In this document: positions 23,881 through 35,876 of the stretch, one piece after another
Numbering within the stretch: the first letter of the stretch is position 1
Layout of the letters: each line of letters begins with the position of its first letter
Origin: Prinsepia uniflora
Lineage: Eukaryota; Streptophyta; Magnoliopsida; Rosales; Rosaceae
Length of the DNA stretch: 64,000 nt
Direction of reading: 5' to 3'
NCBI GenBank assembly: GCA_032719365.1
Contig: CM064874.1
Location: 35,388,716 to 35,452,715 of the forward strand
Notes under the pieces: generated by a model
Seen by the model: only the letters and a program-made list of their open reading frames with translations
What the model was told of the DNA's origin: nothing
Database searches by the model: none
Made by a program: the position numbers and the translations under genes

Positions 23881-24795
23881 TTAATAATTGGTTTCGTGAC
23901 ACCAAGTTTCCCGCTATTTACTAGTGTCTCCTCTAAACAACAGCAGTTTATATTTCGATATAATTTTTTATTAAACAATTAATGATAATGTGCTGTGCCA
24001 TGACATAAGTCGTGGCTATATCGTTTCCATATCATATTTAGATTCCAAATATTCAATCATTCTCAATCTAGATAACTAAAAAGCTCCTTTCATTAATCAA
24101 TCTAATTGAAACATAAAAGAAAATAAAACATCCAATAAACTCAAGACTCAATGATGCCTTGGCGATACAAACTCATTCATGCATGGAAATCTACCCTTCA
24201 TGGCATTGGCACCACCACCACCCAATCAATAAGATTAAGAGTTGAAGTGTTAGGTTATCCTCTTTGTGGAGGAGTAGGGAGAAAAAACCTGAGTTTAATT
24301 TGGCTTACTTTTTCTCGATCAATAAATTAGGCTTTTTTTAGTTTATAGATTCTAGAATAGCAATCGACATTTCCATGTTAATTTGAATTTAGAATTATTC
24401 AATTTGAAGAACGAGATGATCAGGAAGGGATGATACTTAGGGTTTTTAAGTTTGGAGAACGAAAGGATGAGGAAGCGATTTCAATAAAATAAAATAAAAA
24501 TTGATGTCCGTACTTTTATTTTTTATTTTTATGTCGTAGATTTTTTTTAATAAATATTTTAGATGATTAATTATAAATTTATTTTATAAAAAATTACTTG
24601 AAAATAATGATTTGGTAATCTATGTCATGGGCCACCTATGTTGGTATCAAGAGAGCTGGGAAATTAGTGGGTGCCTTTAGTATTTTCCTATGCAAAGTAT
24701 TTTGCATCCTCACATATAACTATAGACCTGGATCATTAATTTTGTATTAGCATACAAAATCATGAACAAAGACCCCCAATTCGTTGGAACCCTCC
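23881..24795. other. Unannotated AT-rich interval
   Basis: No coding frame, family motif or clear repeat structure is seen. Confidence 0.4.
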
Positions 24796-24995
24796 CTATA
24801 AACTAGGAGAAAATTCATGAGTCTATGGGGATATTGATTATCTATAATGGCAAGATTTTCAAAACCCTCTCGATCATGAGAGCTACCCTCTCTCTAGTTA
24901 TAGGAAAAATTCTTGAGTCTATAGGGATATTGATTAGCTATAATGACAAAATTTTCAAAACCCTCTCGATCATGAGAGCTACCCTCACCCTAGTG
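24796..24995. repeat. Two-copy tandem repeat of about 94 bp
   Basis: The two units each run from GAAAATTC(A/T)TGAGTCTAT to CTCTCGATCATGAGAGCTAC, with about ten differences. Each unit ends in a self-complementary CTCTCGATCATGAGAG. Confidence 0.8.
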
Positions 24996-25020
24996 AGAGC
25001 AATCCTACCACCGAGCACCA

Positions 25021-26564
25021 TTACTTAATTGAATTATGCCTGCCATGTGTGGTGGGGGAAAATTCTAGCAAAAACTGATCAACTTCACGTGATACTACTG
25101 CCTCTTCACTCTCTTCCACAACTCTACTCCAATCATCCGAAATATCTCTATATCCACCTCCACTATGCATTATTCCATAGAAGTGTTGAAATCTATCTAG
25201 CAAATTTGTTTGTTGTTCTTCCCCTTCCACATTCCCTCCATATGTCTCATACAATGACATTAACAATCCTTTTATATCCTTGGTTATAGATTGCTCCTCA
25301 TCTTCATTAGATTTTTATTTCCTAAACAAATGAGTGATATGTCTTAGCTTGAATCTCGTATCTAAAATAAGTTCTATTATCACCAACTTATTTAGATCCT
25401 TATAAGATTTAAAATATTTGTTGAACTCTTGCTTCATGTGTGCTGCCATGTCCAACAACACTTTCTCTATTGGTGAGCTAGTGAGCATTTTCAGAAAGAC
25501 AAAGAGCTTTCTAATTTCATGTTTCATGGCTAGCACCTCATGGAAGGTTGTGTGGACTGTAGGGTGATTAGAAGCACCCACTATCAATATCACATCATAA
25601 AACCGCTTCAAAAACTTAACAAAAACTACAGCCTTATCCCAGTCTTCCTCGCTTGGTGGCACAATCCTAAGTCTCCTACAACAACTCTGCACTAGGTTCT
25701 AATCCTCATCAAATTCGTCATCAGGCTATTTAAGCTAAGATAGAAAAGGCTTTTCTAGATCCTTCCCCATTCTAATAAAATCCTCTTTAAATTTCAATCC
25801 TGCATCCAGCATAATGTAAGTCGAATTGCACCTTGTAGGGACATCCATACATACCAAACCCTGGCTAGAGAGCTTTTCATTGTCCACAAATTGCTTAAAA
25901 TATTCCCATTATTTTGGGGAAGACCTCACATATTTCACAAAATTCCTAATAGTTAGAACTGACCTATTCAGTCTCTCCACTACTTACCACCAAGTTAGTA
26001 ATGTGAGCACAACATCTCCAGTGTAAGTACTTCCTTTCCAACACATTATGTGAATTATTTCACATATTCATCTTCGATCTAGCCCAATCCAAATTAGTCT
26101 TATTTGTGGTAGAATTGTCAATAGTAAGTAGTTAACACTTATTCTATTTTCCATTTTAGTAAACAAGGCAATATTTGCCTACCGATGGTTGCACATTGGT
26201 GATTAGGAATTTAAAATAAAAAGACCAGGATGCTTTTGTGCATATTCCAAACAATATCAATAAAATGGGTAGTTAGAACCATATAATTGATGTTTTGAAG
26301 GCTAGTCCATGTATCAGTTGTGTGGAAGACCCTATGATTACACAAATCTTTCTCCAATTTTTCTTTAATGTTGTCATGCATCATCAAAAACTGCCTAACT
26401 AAGGTTCTACTCAGAACATTAAATATTGGACAAGCAACACTACAAAACCTCATAAACCCCATCTTCTCTACAAATGAGAATGGAAGCTCATCTAGGAGAA
26501 CCATCTCAACAAAAGCAGACAAAAAATCAATGCACAAACCCCATAGCAACCTTTTTATTTCCAC
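25021..26564 (-). pseudogene. hAT transposase pseudogene
   Basis: The minus strand reads through the plant hAT transposase in order: VEMVLLDELPFSFVEK (26490-26530), FNVLSRTLVRQF, HRVFHTTDTWTSLQNINYMV with the first catalytic Asp (26250-26350), a degraded TLTIDN segment, LHWRCCAHITNLVV-like words, then the DUF4413-type region DWDKAVVFVKFLKRFYDVIL..LDTRFKLRHI (25315-25692) and a tail to VDQFLLEFS at 25030. Several frameshifts and stops lie between the open pieces. The N-terminal BED zinc finger and most of the C-terminal hATC dimerisation domain are missing. It cannot make active transposase. Confidence 0.88.
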
Positions 26565-28752
26565 GAGACTTATTAGAAGCTAGAAATTGATGAAATTTTG
26601 CGAAATGGCCAAGGTACGACACCGGTTTTAGTGCGGTATCCAAAAAAAAACTATTTGCAAAATGGGAATTTGAGAGAAAAATAATTTTAACCGGTGGCAG
26701 GTAATAATTAAAGAGCACGAGACTAGCTCGTGAGGCATGACTAGTCGAGAGGGTCCTTCCTAGGCAGCAACGAGGAGGAAGGGTGAATTAGGGCGGCAGT
26801 CGAGAGGTCGCGCATGAAAGAAGGAAGATTTACAGCAACGAGGAGGGTCCTGGGCAACAAGAGAGTGTTCCGTGGTTTCATCGACAAGTCGAGGCATGGT
26901 GAGTGACGCAGTAGAGATAGAAGATGGATATGGTCGTCTTGTGGGTCGTCAACGGAGCTGGAAGTCGCGAGTGTTGAAGGCCTGCACAAGTGTAGCGGAA
27001 AAAGCTAAAATTTACAGGTAAGGGTGAATTAGGGTTCGTAGTAGATGAAATTTGGAGAAATTTGGAGGGAAAATACGGGAATGGGTGAAATTGAGTTTGG
27101 AAATGGAATGGATATGGAAAATATGGGGTATTACATGTATGAGTGAACTGGGTTTGTAATTTGTGGAGAAAAATTACAGGATTGGTTGAGTAAGGATTAG
27201 TGATTGGTCGAATAGGAGAAATTATAGGGCAATTTATAGGTTTATGAGTTATTTATTGGTCGAATAGGAGAAATCCCGTGAATTTGGGTGTGTAATAGTT
27301 TTTGTATGTTTTCAACTTACCACTCTCGCTGATAGCAATTGATAGGGTTATGAGTTATTTATCTGAAAATTTTACTTTGCACACTTTTGCTATATTGGTT
27401 AATTTGACTTTGAATATGCTTCGATTTTTAGATATTTGAATTGTAGTATGTTATTAATTTGAGGTATTTGGTGCAGTGCAAAGGTGAAAATGCAATAAGG
27501 CTTTGTGAAGTCAGGTTTCATTTAAATTTTAGTGAGTTGGGTTGTCGAGTTCCAGACTAAGGCCTGAAGAAATTCCAGGTAAAACATAGTTTCTTTTATA
27601 TAGAAATGGCATACATATGTAGGGAATTGGTAAGGTATGATGAAATATGTAGTTAAGGTGCAAGAAGTTTTACAGGTGGTGTGTGAAAATAGTTTTAATT
27701 AGAATTTGTTCATATGTGAGATGAAAATTTGCTTGAATAGTGTTTGGTCATCCTTGCAGGTTAATGAATGATGAATGAATCATTATTGTCTGTGGAGAGG
27801 GTTAGATGTAAGTTTTGTACCTTCAGATTTTGTTTTCCGCTATATTGAGAATGTAGGTGTTGTTTGGAATGCAAGGATTTGATGTGGCATTGTTGTGTAT
27901 ATTGTGTATATTGTGTTATTAGTTTCTATGTAGGAGTTTGTTTTACCTGTGGAGGTGTTTATTCCTTGTTGTCAATAATATCTTTATGATTATATAAAAA
28001 TATTTTGCGGATGCATTGGAAAGATTTACGGTTCTAAGGATTTGGGTTGCTGCTTTATTTATATGTGATCTTTTAGGGATGACTAATTGGAATGAAATCA
28101 CAACTATAAATTATAGACACTTTGATGAGGGAATTGGGTTTAGATTTGGATTTAATTCTAAGATTATTTGTTAGAAAAACATTAGATTTGAAATATGTAG
28201 ATGCCATAATAATGAAAGTGATTTGAAATGACTAGATGCACAAAGTCAGTCTAAATCCATTTGTTTTCTTCACTTCTCTGCTTATTCAAATAATCAAATC
28301 CTACTACTAGACATATGCATTGTATCTTTGGTCAACAATTTTAGCGTTTTTAAGAAATCCAAATCTAAATCCATTCGAAAAGAAAAGGAGTCTTATTGTT
28401 TTCAGATACCGGAAGGATGATTGAATGAAAACTCTAACAAGTTTATTAACTTTTTTGTTCATGTGCTCATTTGCCGTTGAAAGCATACTCATAAGCTTCA
28501 TTTTTGCATAACCGAAGGCATTTAAATTTGATGAATGGAAACTCATCTTACTTACTGTTAAAAAACTAGTTTCAAGACCGCAACCCGTTCTGTGTGGTAT
28601 TTTTACCATTTACAAAGGAACTAGTCCAAATATGTATACTTCTTTGGATGCGTATGGAAATTAAGTTAGGCTTGATCAGCATGAATGTTTGCTACTCTAA
28701 ATATGTCTTTTGTTATGTTTCTAATCATGCCTTTATGGTTTTTTTTCCACAG
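26565..28752. other. Unannotated interval with a purine-rich plus strand
   Basis: No protein family is recognised. Some AG- and GT-bounded blocks (for example 27476-27600) could be untranslated exons of the acidic-protein fragment downstream, but this is not supported by a reading frame. Confidence 0.35.
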
Positions 28753-29100
28753 GTTGGATCTCGGCCTGTATCAGATAAGGCATTTCCAAATTCAGTGAGC
28801 ATAGGAAATAGGTACTTAGATGTATTTTTATTGTTATTTTTCAACTGTTGGTAGTATTTGGAATGGAAGGTGATGTTCAATGCATATGAGCTTGCATTGT
28901 AGGTTTCCAATGTCAGAATTGAATAAAGATAATGACCTTGATGTTGAAAACAAAGATGCAAGTGAAGAAGAGGACGATGACGAGAATGAAGATGATGGTG
29001 ATTATGATGAAGAAGACTCAGAATAAGAGAATGATGATGATGATGATGATGATGTCGATGATGAAGACTCAGATGATGATGTTGAGGGCAATGTATGAAG
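28753..29100 (+). pseudogene. Spliced fragment of an acidic Asp/Glu-rich protein
   Basis: An exon at 28753-28811 (after TTTTCCACAG, before GTACTTAG) joins in frame to one starting at 28903 (after CATTGTAG). Together they read GSRPVSDKAFPNSVSIGNR, then FPMSELNKDNDLDVENKD, then a run of Glu and Asp. An in-frame TAA interrupts the acidic tract near 29024 and another stop follows at about 29097. The clean splice joint suggests a real gene ancestor, captured or decayed. I do not recognise the family with confidence; it resembles poorly characterised acidic plant nuclear proteins. Confidence 0.55.
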
Positions 29101-30688
29101 CGATGATCAAGATGTGGGTTTAAATTTGTGTTATGGCCTGAATCTGGATTTGCTATGATGTGTTAATTTGAATTTTTAGGTTATGGATTCCCAAAACTCT
29201 GTTGGGAAAAAAACAGGTGTAAATTCAAAGGCCACACACTTAGGCGAGGTTTTTGATATATGATTTTGTAAAAAGTGATTATTAATGGGTAGTAATTTGA
29301 ATTTTGATCATTCCCGTACATTAGCAATGATTGAAGGCTTGGTAACTTGGTTTCCTTTATCCTAAATAATTAGTGTAAGGCTTGATAGGAAGAAAGCTTA
29401 CAACTTGTCAGAATATTGATAATTACGTTTTTGCTGTATATGAAGTTGGTGGCATTGTGTCATCCAATTAGTATTTTAAGGGGAGGTAATTGGTATTTGT
29501 TCTTGGTATGCATGTGTTATTTTGGTCAATTTGCTTTAAGGTTATGATGTGGGCTAGGTGAATTTTATAAAAGGAGTATAAACTAAGTATAAGATTTTGG
29601 TGTTGGATCGAACAATTGGAAGTAATGTGTGAATGAAAAACTTAATGAATTAGATTATTTGATAATTGTGATGGGGATGAATTGGTACATGGGGTTGTAG
29701 ATATTGAATATGATGAATGAATGTAAGAAGGAATTATTGAACAAGAATAAAGGTACGAAAAATGCCCCAAAAAGAGAAAAATATGGTACTTCGATTTTAT
29801 ATGACGAAAACTCCCCTATAGGTATTTGAGGGAGGTACGAAAAAGCCAAGTTGGAAAAACGACAAAATTTTACCTATCTCACTATCTACACGAAAATAGG
29901 TAAAATTTATTTATCGATTACATTATGTTCAATTGTAACTTTTACAAAAATTGGGTAAGTTCGAACTTGTATTTGATCGTTATTGTAGTTGAAATGCAAA
30001 TGAGGAAATAAACGTATGGAAGGAATTAATTTAAACACTACATGGATGTGGTAAAGATGATTTAAACGTTATAAACATATTTGGACATCAATCATCTGAT
30101 CCAACCCTTTAGATTTAATGCATATAGTCCTAGATCAGTTACAAAAAGTATAAATTGAGCATGTTGATGTTCATGTACTAAGGAACGTTTAGAAACCAAT
30201 GTTTTGAAGTACGTTACAAATGATTAAATAAATACGTGGAGGCGTTTATACCAATCAGCAGTGCGAATTTGGTTCCCCATATTTCTTATAACTCGAATCA
30301 GTCTCCATCTCCAACAACCGGAGCGAGTCCCGCATCCGTGCTCTTCCCCTCCACCTGCGCACCCAAATCCCCATTATCCATCTGTAGATTGCGACCTAGG
30401 AACCCACTCGACCACTGTACCTACGTACACATATCCCCAGGCACTCTGCAATTTCTGCAAAAATCAAGGTTCTTGATCTTAATGGCTTATGTAAGTGAAT
30501 TCCTAAACCTTTGTATACTTCCTTTTTTTCATAGTCCATGATTCAGGATGCATGCATGTCTGTTGTTCTTGGGTTCTTATACTCTGCTTCTAACTAGTTA
30601 CATTTAAAGTATTTGCTAGTTTTGTGTATGTTAGAGAATATGGAAAGGAAAAAATATCAAAAAAAAAACATAAGTAGAAGTAATTAGT
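29101..30688. other. Unannotated interval upstream of the plus-strand ULP gene
   Basis: AT-rich with no recognised family. 30236-30480 is more GC-rich and Pro/Ser-coding in two frames. It could be a 5' leader of the ULP gene, but the frames do not agree with any known domain. Confidence 0.35.
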
Positions 30689-33299
30689 ATGTGGCAACAT
30701 CCCATGCATGAAAAAGACGGTCAAACATTTGTTGGTCTACAGCTATCAAGGGGAGGCAGGGAAAAAGATTGGCAAGAAGGGGGCAGAGTGTGTAGATTAT
30801 GTATGCCCAATTTTTTTAAAGTCACTATGGAGAGGTTGACAGAGGCACAAGCTGCAACAGTAGATGCGTTGGGTTTTCGAAGCTTACGACAACTATCATG
30901 GACGAGAATCCACACGAGGCTTTTCAAGTCCATCCTAAAGAAGACAAACCCAGATGGTACCTCAATGGAAGTTGAGGGGAGGGTTCATAAGATCCGGGAA
31001 AGGGATTTTGCTCGTATAATGGGAATCCCCGGTGTGAACCACCCACGTCGAAGGGGAGGGTCCATTTCAACGGTCACAGTTGGTCTATTTAGGGAAAAGT
31101 ACATGTGATATAACGGAACCCTTGTGTAGGAGGACTTAAGGGACATTATATTAAGCAAGCAAGAGCTGGATAATGAATTTGAGATTGATATTGTCTTGTA
31201 TGTTATGGGTACAGTCCTATTTCCGATAGATTATATTAGTGTAAGAGCCAATTACTTGTCAGCCTTCTTGTTTGGCATAGAGTTCTGTCAAATAAATTGT
31301 CCCTCGTTGTGTGTGGATGATCTCATGGCCAACATTACAGAATTTTCACTTTCAAAAGGTGAGGTTCTTGTAGGATGCACAATTATTTTGGAGTTTTTTA
31401 TATCGACAAAATTGGAGAAGGGTATTTGTTGGTGGATAGGACATTACCACCAGTTAGCGCGTGGGACAGGAAGAAGTGGAATACACTTTACAAACAGACA
31501 TAGGAGCAACGACGGATTGCAAGTAGTACAGGCGAGAATGAAACCCAAAATGTCGCCAACATGACTGAGACATTCAACATAATAGGGGTTGATGACAATG
31601 CAAGCTCGAATGTACCAACCGCTACACCGAGCCACAAATTGAAGGTAATTCAACATTCACCCAATTATTTTTATTTTTACCATTATTGCATAAAAAATTT
31701 GAGGTTGTTCAGGCATTATATTGGTAATTGTGAGTTGATGGTATTGGACTTCATATGGTTGGATACACTTTAAACCTTGCTGCAGGTTCTAGGATCATTA
31801 AATAGGACAGCTATGATGTGTGATGCAACACAAGAGGAATATGGACAACCAATGGAAACCATTGTTAGTAGGGGAAAAGAAAATCAGCGCATGAAATTAA
31901 TATGGCTTTGGGAGGCACAGGTTTAAACGCTAAGCAGGCTGTGCCACATCGTTCCACATCGAAGGGGGCGCAAAAACTCCTGAAGGGCTGGATTTGGGAG
32001 GACTGTGTTGAAAATGAGTTTGTTGAGGCTGACCAGTCCCTACTGGACTTCATATTTGATGCACGACACGATCAAAGGTAAATGAATACGTGCACATTGT
32101 TGTTTGGAAGTTTACCCTGTATAGTGGTGACGCTCAATCATATTGTTGAATTAATATAATTATATTATGAGGTAGCGAAGTTATTATCCAAACGGAAGTG
32201 GATCACTTAACAAGGCTAGATCTTAGATGTCTGCTGCTAGAGAACTTCATCTCCAATAAGGTACGCCCTCTGTGTTGCTAGGGTGTAGATAATTCAAATG
32301 TGAATTTTCCCGAGTGACCTGTGTATTGTTTGTGTGGACCGTATTGAAGATAATCGACCTCGCGATGAATATGATGGACGGGAATGAGGATGGGCATTGG
32401 TTTATTCCACCAAATTTTATGGTAAGTTAGTCTTTACAGCCTGCATCGTAATATTTGAAAACTGTCTACAATAATCCTCACTTTCACATCTATTATAAAC
32501 AAAAGCTGTCTCATGTATTGAAGAAGATGTAATGGCCACCCGCCAGATTCAGTCCTTAAGGAGGTACCAATGTATGAGGCATGTAGGGGATGGTTTCCAC
32601 AACATTGAAAAGGTACAATAAATGGTAATGAAAATAAATTCCATCGTGTTTGGTATTTAAAAACATTACATTGCATTGTCCAACTATATGCAGATATTTC
32701 TCCCCCTGCTGGATGTTGAGGCGGGACATTGGTTCCTCATCATAGTTCATGTTAGCGAACAACTCGCAGTGATATGGGATCTGCTCACTCAGGGGAGGGC
32801 ACATCGCCGAAGAGTGACTATATGCCAGAAAGTGGTAAGTTGTTGCAATTAGAACTTTCCAATTTCACTTTTTTGAATTATTAACCTTTTATCCTTCATT
32901 TCGGGATGGAACCTTACAAGTGGGTGACTTTGTTTAGTTGCGAGCTATGGAAGCAGTTTTACTTACGGAGCCTGAACTAGATATAGGCGAGATAGAGAGA
33001 TTGAGGGGTGTGGGATCATTTCAAGTGTCGCATGACCTTAACGCACCTAGGCAACCAAATGGAGCTGACTGCGGGGTATTCGTATTGCGTTTCATGGTCG
33101 ATTACCCAAGTATCGAAGCATTGAAGATGCACGAGGTAGGTCTTTCTTAGTTAAATGTTGGCATTAGTTTCTATTTCATTAGCATGTATAACCAATTACA
33201 TTTTATCCTTCTGAATGGTAGCAATATGACTCCAAGTATGAACGCGAACGACTCACGCTATATTTGCGAAGCATGAGAAAAATCAATTGCAGGACGTGA
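30689..33299 (+). pseudogene. Transposon-type ULP1-like cysteine protease gene
   Basis: The first block, 30689-31564, reads RLCMPNFFKVTMERLTEAQAA, then VDALGFRSLRQL, then a region like the DUF1985 module of plant transposon ULPs, but with two in-frame stops near 31107 and 31134. Exons with GT..AG borders follow: to 32077 (LLDFIFDARHDQ), about 32170-32260 (EVIIQTEVDHLTRLDLRCLL), 32350-32421, 32694-32834, 32938-33135 and 33222-33299. The C48 protease core has GHWFLIIV (His), VIWDLL (Asp) and QPNGADCGVFVLRF (Gln, Cys), so the catalytic residues are present. ULP1 enzymes cleave SUMO; in plants many copies ride in MULE or CACTA elements. The exon near 32520-32610 is poorly resolved. Confidence 0.75.
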
Positions 33300-34315
33300 T
33301 GTAGCCGAGTTTGCTGCAATGAGAGCCAATATGTAGGCCGATAAGTGATTGTTTGTTAAATGTTGAGGCAAATGTCCCGCCTGCGTTTATCTACGGATCC
33401 TTATCCTTCTGTTTGTCACTGACCCTACCATGAAGAATTTCTGAGTTTTTGTTGGACTTTATGTGCTATATGAATATTTGATTTGCAATATGCTTATATC
33501 AACTTTATGTTGTTTCACTTATATCTATTGCAGTTCTAATTGTCTTCATACCATGAAGGCACTTTTTCATATGCAAATTGATACTTGATATGGTGGTTTG
33601 AAAAAAATTCATAGTATATTTGGAACTTATCGATCTATTGGTAGGAAGATATGGGTTAAATATGAAGCGACAATGTATTTTTGTGTACATTAATCAACCA
33701 ATCCATGTCCCTCACTGCGTAGTACTCGCCTAACAGTAATAGGATCGGGCGAAAGAGGAGTATACCCATGTATCAATCCCGATTTCAATATTAGGGCTGT
33801 ACCCATATTCCATTAAAATTTATATTTTATTCATTTGAGTTATTAGAAATCAAGTAGACCAAATTACCAAATTCAATTTGATGCCTCATCCTCTTTATTT
33901 TTTTATTTATAAGAAATAGGTGAAAAAAAAAATCTATGTAGTTCCACTTCATGAGTTGTGCGACACATGAATTTGCAACACGTGAATTGTGTCACATGCT
34001 TAGGTGATCTACATATTATTGTAAAAGACATGACATATGACATGATGGAGGATAGGTGCATAACATTTATCTCCATCCCTCCCTATAAATAAAAAGAGGG
34101 AGCACACCAAAAGCACCCCAATTGTGAGGCCCCAATTTAGGTTCTCTCCCCATCTTGTATCGCAAAATTTTTTAGTTGAGAGAAACAAGAGTGAGACTTT
34201 GAGATGGAGCTTTGGGTTGGTACTATAATAGTGAGTAACACCCACCAAGAGTAATTAGGTGGTTTCTGGTGGTCCTAAAATCTTACCCCTATGTAACCTT
34301 CATGCATATTAAATC
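33300..34315. other. Interval between the plus-strand ULP gene and the RNase H1-N frame
   Basis: AT-rich with no recognised coding content. Around 34120-34200 a short stretch (CCCCATCTTGTATCGC) is less AT-rich, but no promoter motif could be defined. Confidence 0.35.
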
Positions 34316-34660
34316 ATGGGTAAAGTATGGGTAGTTTTTAGGGGTAGAGTTTCTGGTATTTACGATAGTTGGAGCGAAGCTAAAAAACAAGTCAACAATT
34401 TCAGCCATGCCAAACACAAATCTTATAAAACACTTGGTGAGGCAACTCATGCATACCATGAGTACTTCGCCACTATCCAGACACCTGCTCTTACCATAGG
34501 GATAACGAGTAGTGGAGGGAGATCGACTACATAAGTAGAACGTCAACTTCACAATGAAAACGTCATTTCTAAACTTACAAAGCAACGTGATGAGCTACTT
34601 CAAATTGTTGGGACTCTTACAACCCAACTACAATCTGCAACAATCAACAAGAGAAAATGA
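34316..34660 (+). pseudogene. RNase H1 N-terminal (viroplasmin-like) domain with a coiled-coil tail, one internal stop
   Basis: The frame starts with MGKVWVVFRGRVSGIYDSW, followed by EAKKQVNNFSHAKHKSYKTL. This is the roughly 45-residue RNase H1 N-terminal domain, which binds RNA/DNA hybrids and is also found in caulimovirus viroplasmin. A TAA at 34532-34534 ends the first 72 residues. The same frame then stays open to 34658-34660 and encodes a heptad-like tail (LHNENVISKLTKQRDELLQI, then VGTLTTQLQSA). Without the TAA the product is 114 codons with no RNase H catalytic domain. No other caulimovirus gene is nearby. Its position between two ULP genes suggests it belongs to a transposon. It is either a pseudogene by one mutation or a short protein with a decayed tail. 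Confidence 0.75.
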
Positions 34661-35261
34661 AGTTATTGAGGTTATGTACGTTTGTTTTTAATATCCAAAC
34701 ATATGTAGTACTCCATGTTCTTGTTATATGCAGCATGTCCATCTTTCATTGTCCAAGTGTTTAAGAATTACATAACTTGTGTGATATGGAAGCAATAGGA
34801 ATTTAGGGGGCAGTGAAAAAATAGAGAAGTTAATAAACGTAAATCAACCAACCCACCCATTTTTAATTCATGCAGTTTTGTATGAAACAAATTCAAAAAT
34901 ATTAGACATACGGGTGTACTTAATGTTATGTAGAGTGGTTGAATTAAGATGATACTTCCCTCATTATGTGTCAAATACTCCTTCATGTTTGATAACAAAG
35001 TTACCAAAGTTACATGCTGCTGGAAGATGATTAGGGGCAAAGTCAATAGCAAATCGTCTGTCGGTTGGTGTATGAGTGTCAGGTTGTGTGGAAGATTCTC
35101 GTGAGGTTTTGGGGGTGGGGGGAGAGAGAGGCGAGTTGGCAAACGTTAGCAAAAATACGAATTTTCAGGTCGGGTTTGCTGACCATTTTAACAAATAGAG
35201 TTCGTGGGGTGTTGGGTGGGGGTTGGCCATATGTCATAGCCCCACACATCATGAGTGCATT

Positions 35262-35293
<32 letters not shown>

Positions 35294-35876
35294 GGGGGTG
35301 GCTGTAATTCTCCTTATAATCGGTGGTGCAAGTTGTGCAGTGCTTGTTGTACGTTAGTGATCACCATGGTTGCAGGTTGTGCAGCTTTAATATGTTTTTG
35401 GACAAGTGCGGCTTGACTTCACATTCACGTGCCTCCCTTGTCATGTACACTCACGCATGCCTACTATTTGTATTCAATTTCCTCATTTAGTTTCTAGCTA
35501 CACATTTAATTCCCAACCGATACAATGAAGATTTAGCTACACCACGACTTGAGTGAAAAACCTACTGAGAAATGATAGAAACTGGGAAATGATACTGTGA
35601 AGAGGACTGTGGTTGGGTTGCAGCATTCATTCATATGCACAAAACAAACAGTTATGCAATTTGGAATCAAAAGGAGATCGTCTAGAAAAATCCAAATTCC
35701 TCCTAATCTGCTAGAACATGAGATTGGTTATTTAACACCAACCCCATTGACACCATAATTAACAAGACACATTAGCTAAGAAAATAGGTAATTACTTTTT
35801 TGGGATCCTCTTAGCCGATGGACCCTTGACCTTCTCGGTGTACGGTTGTTTGCTATGAACTGCACCATCATCATCT
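34661..35876. other. Interval between the RNase H1-N frame and the minus-strand ULP gene
   Basis: No gene recognised. It contains the poly-G tract at 35273-35298. Confidence 0.4.
35273..35298 (+). repeat. Poly-G tract (26 G)
   Basis: An uninterrupted run of 26 G follows ten T. It is the mirror of the 28 C run at 58967-58994. Confidence 0.9.

Noticed and set aside
28932..29123. A Met-rich plus-strand frame (MMMMMM run)
   Set aside because: It is the frame-shifted reading of the GAT/GAA tract that encodes Asp/Glu in the spliced frame.
34316..34660. Remnant of an integrated caulimovirus (viroplasmin)
   Set aside because: The domain is the cellular RNase H1 N-terminal type, and no other caulimovirus gene is present in the window.
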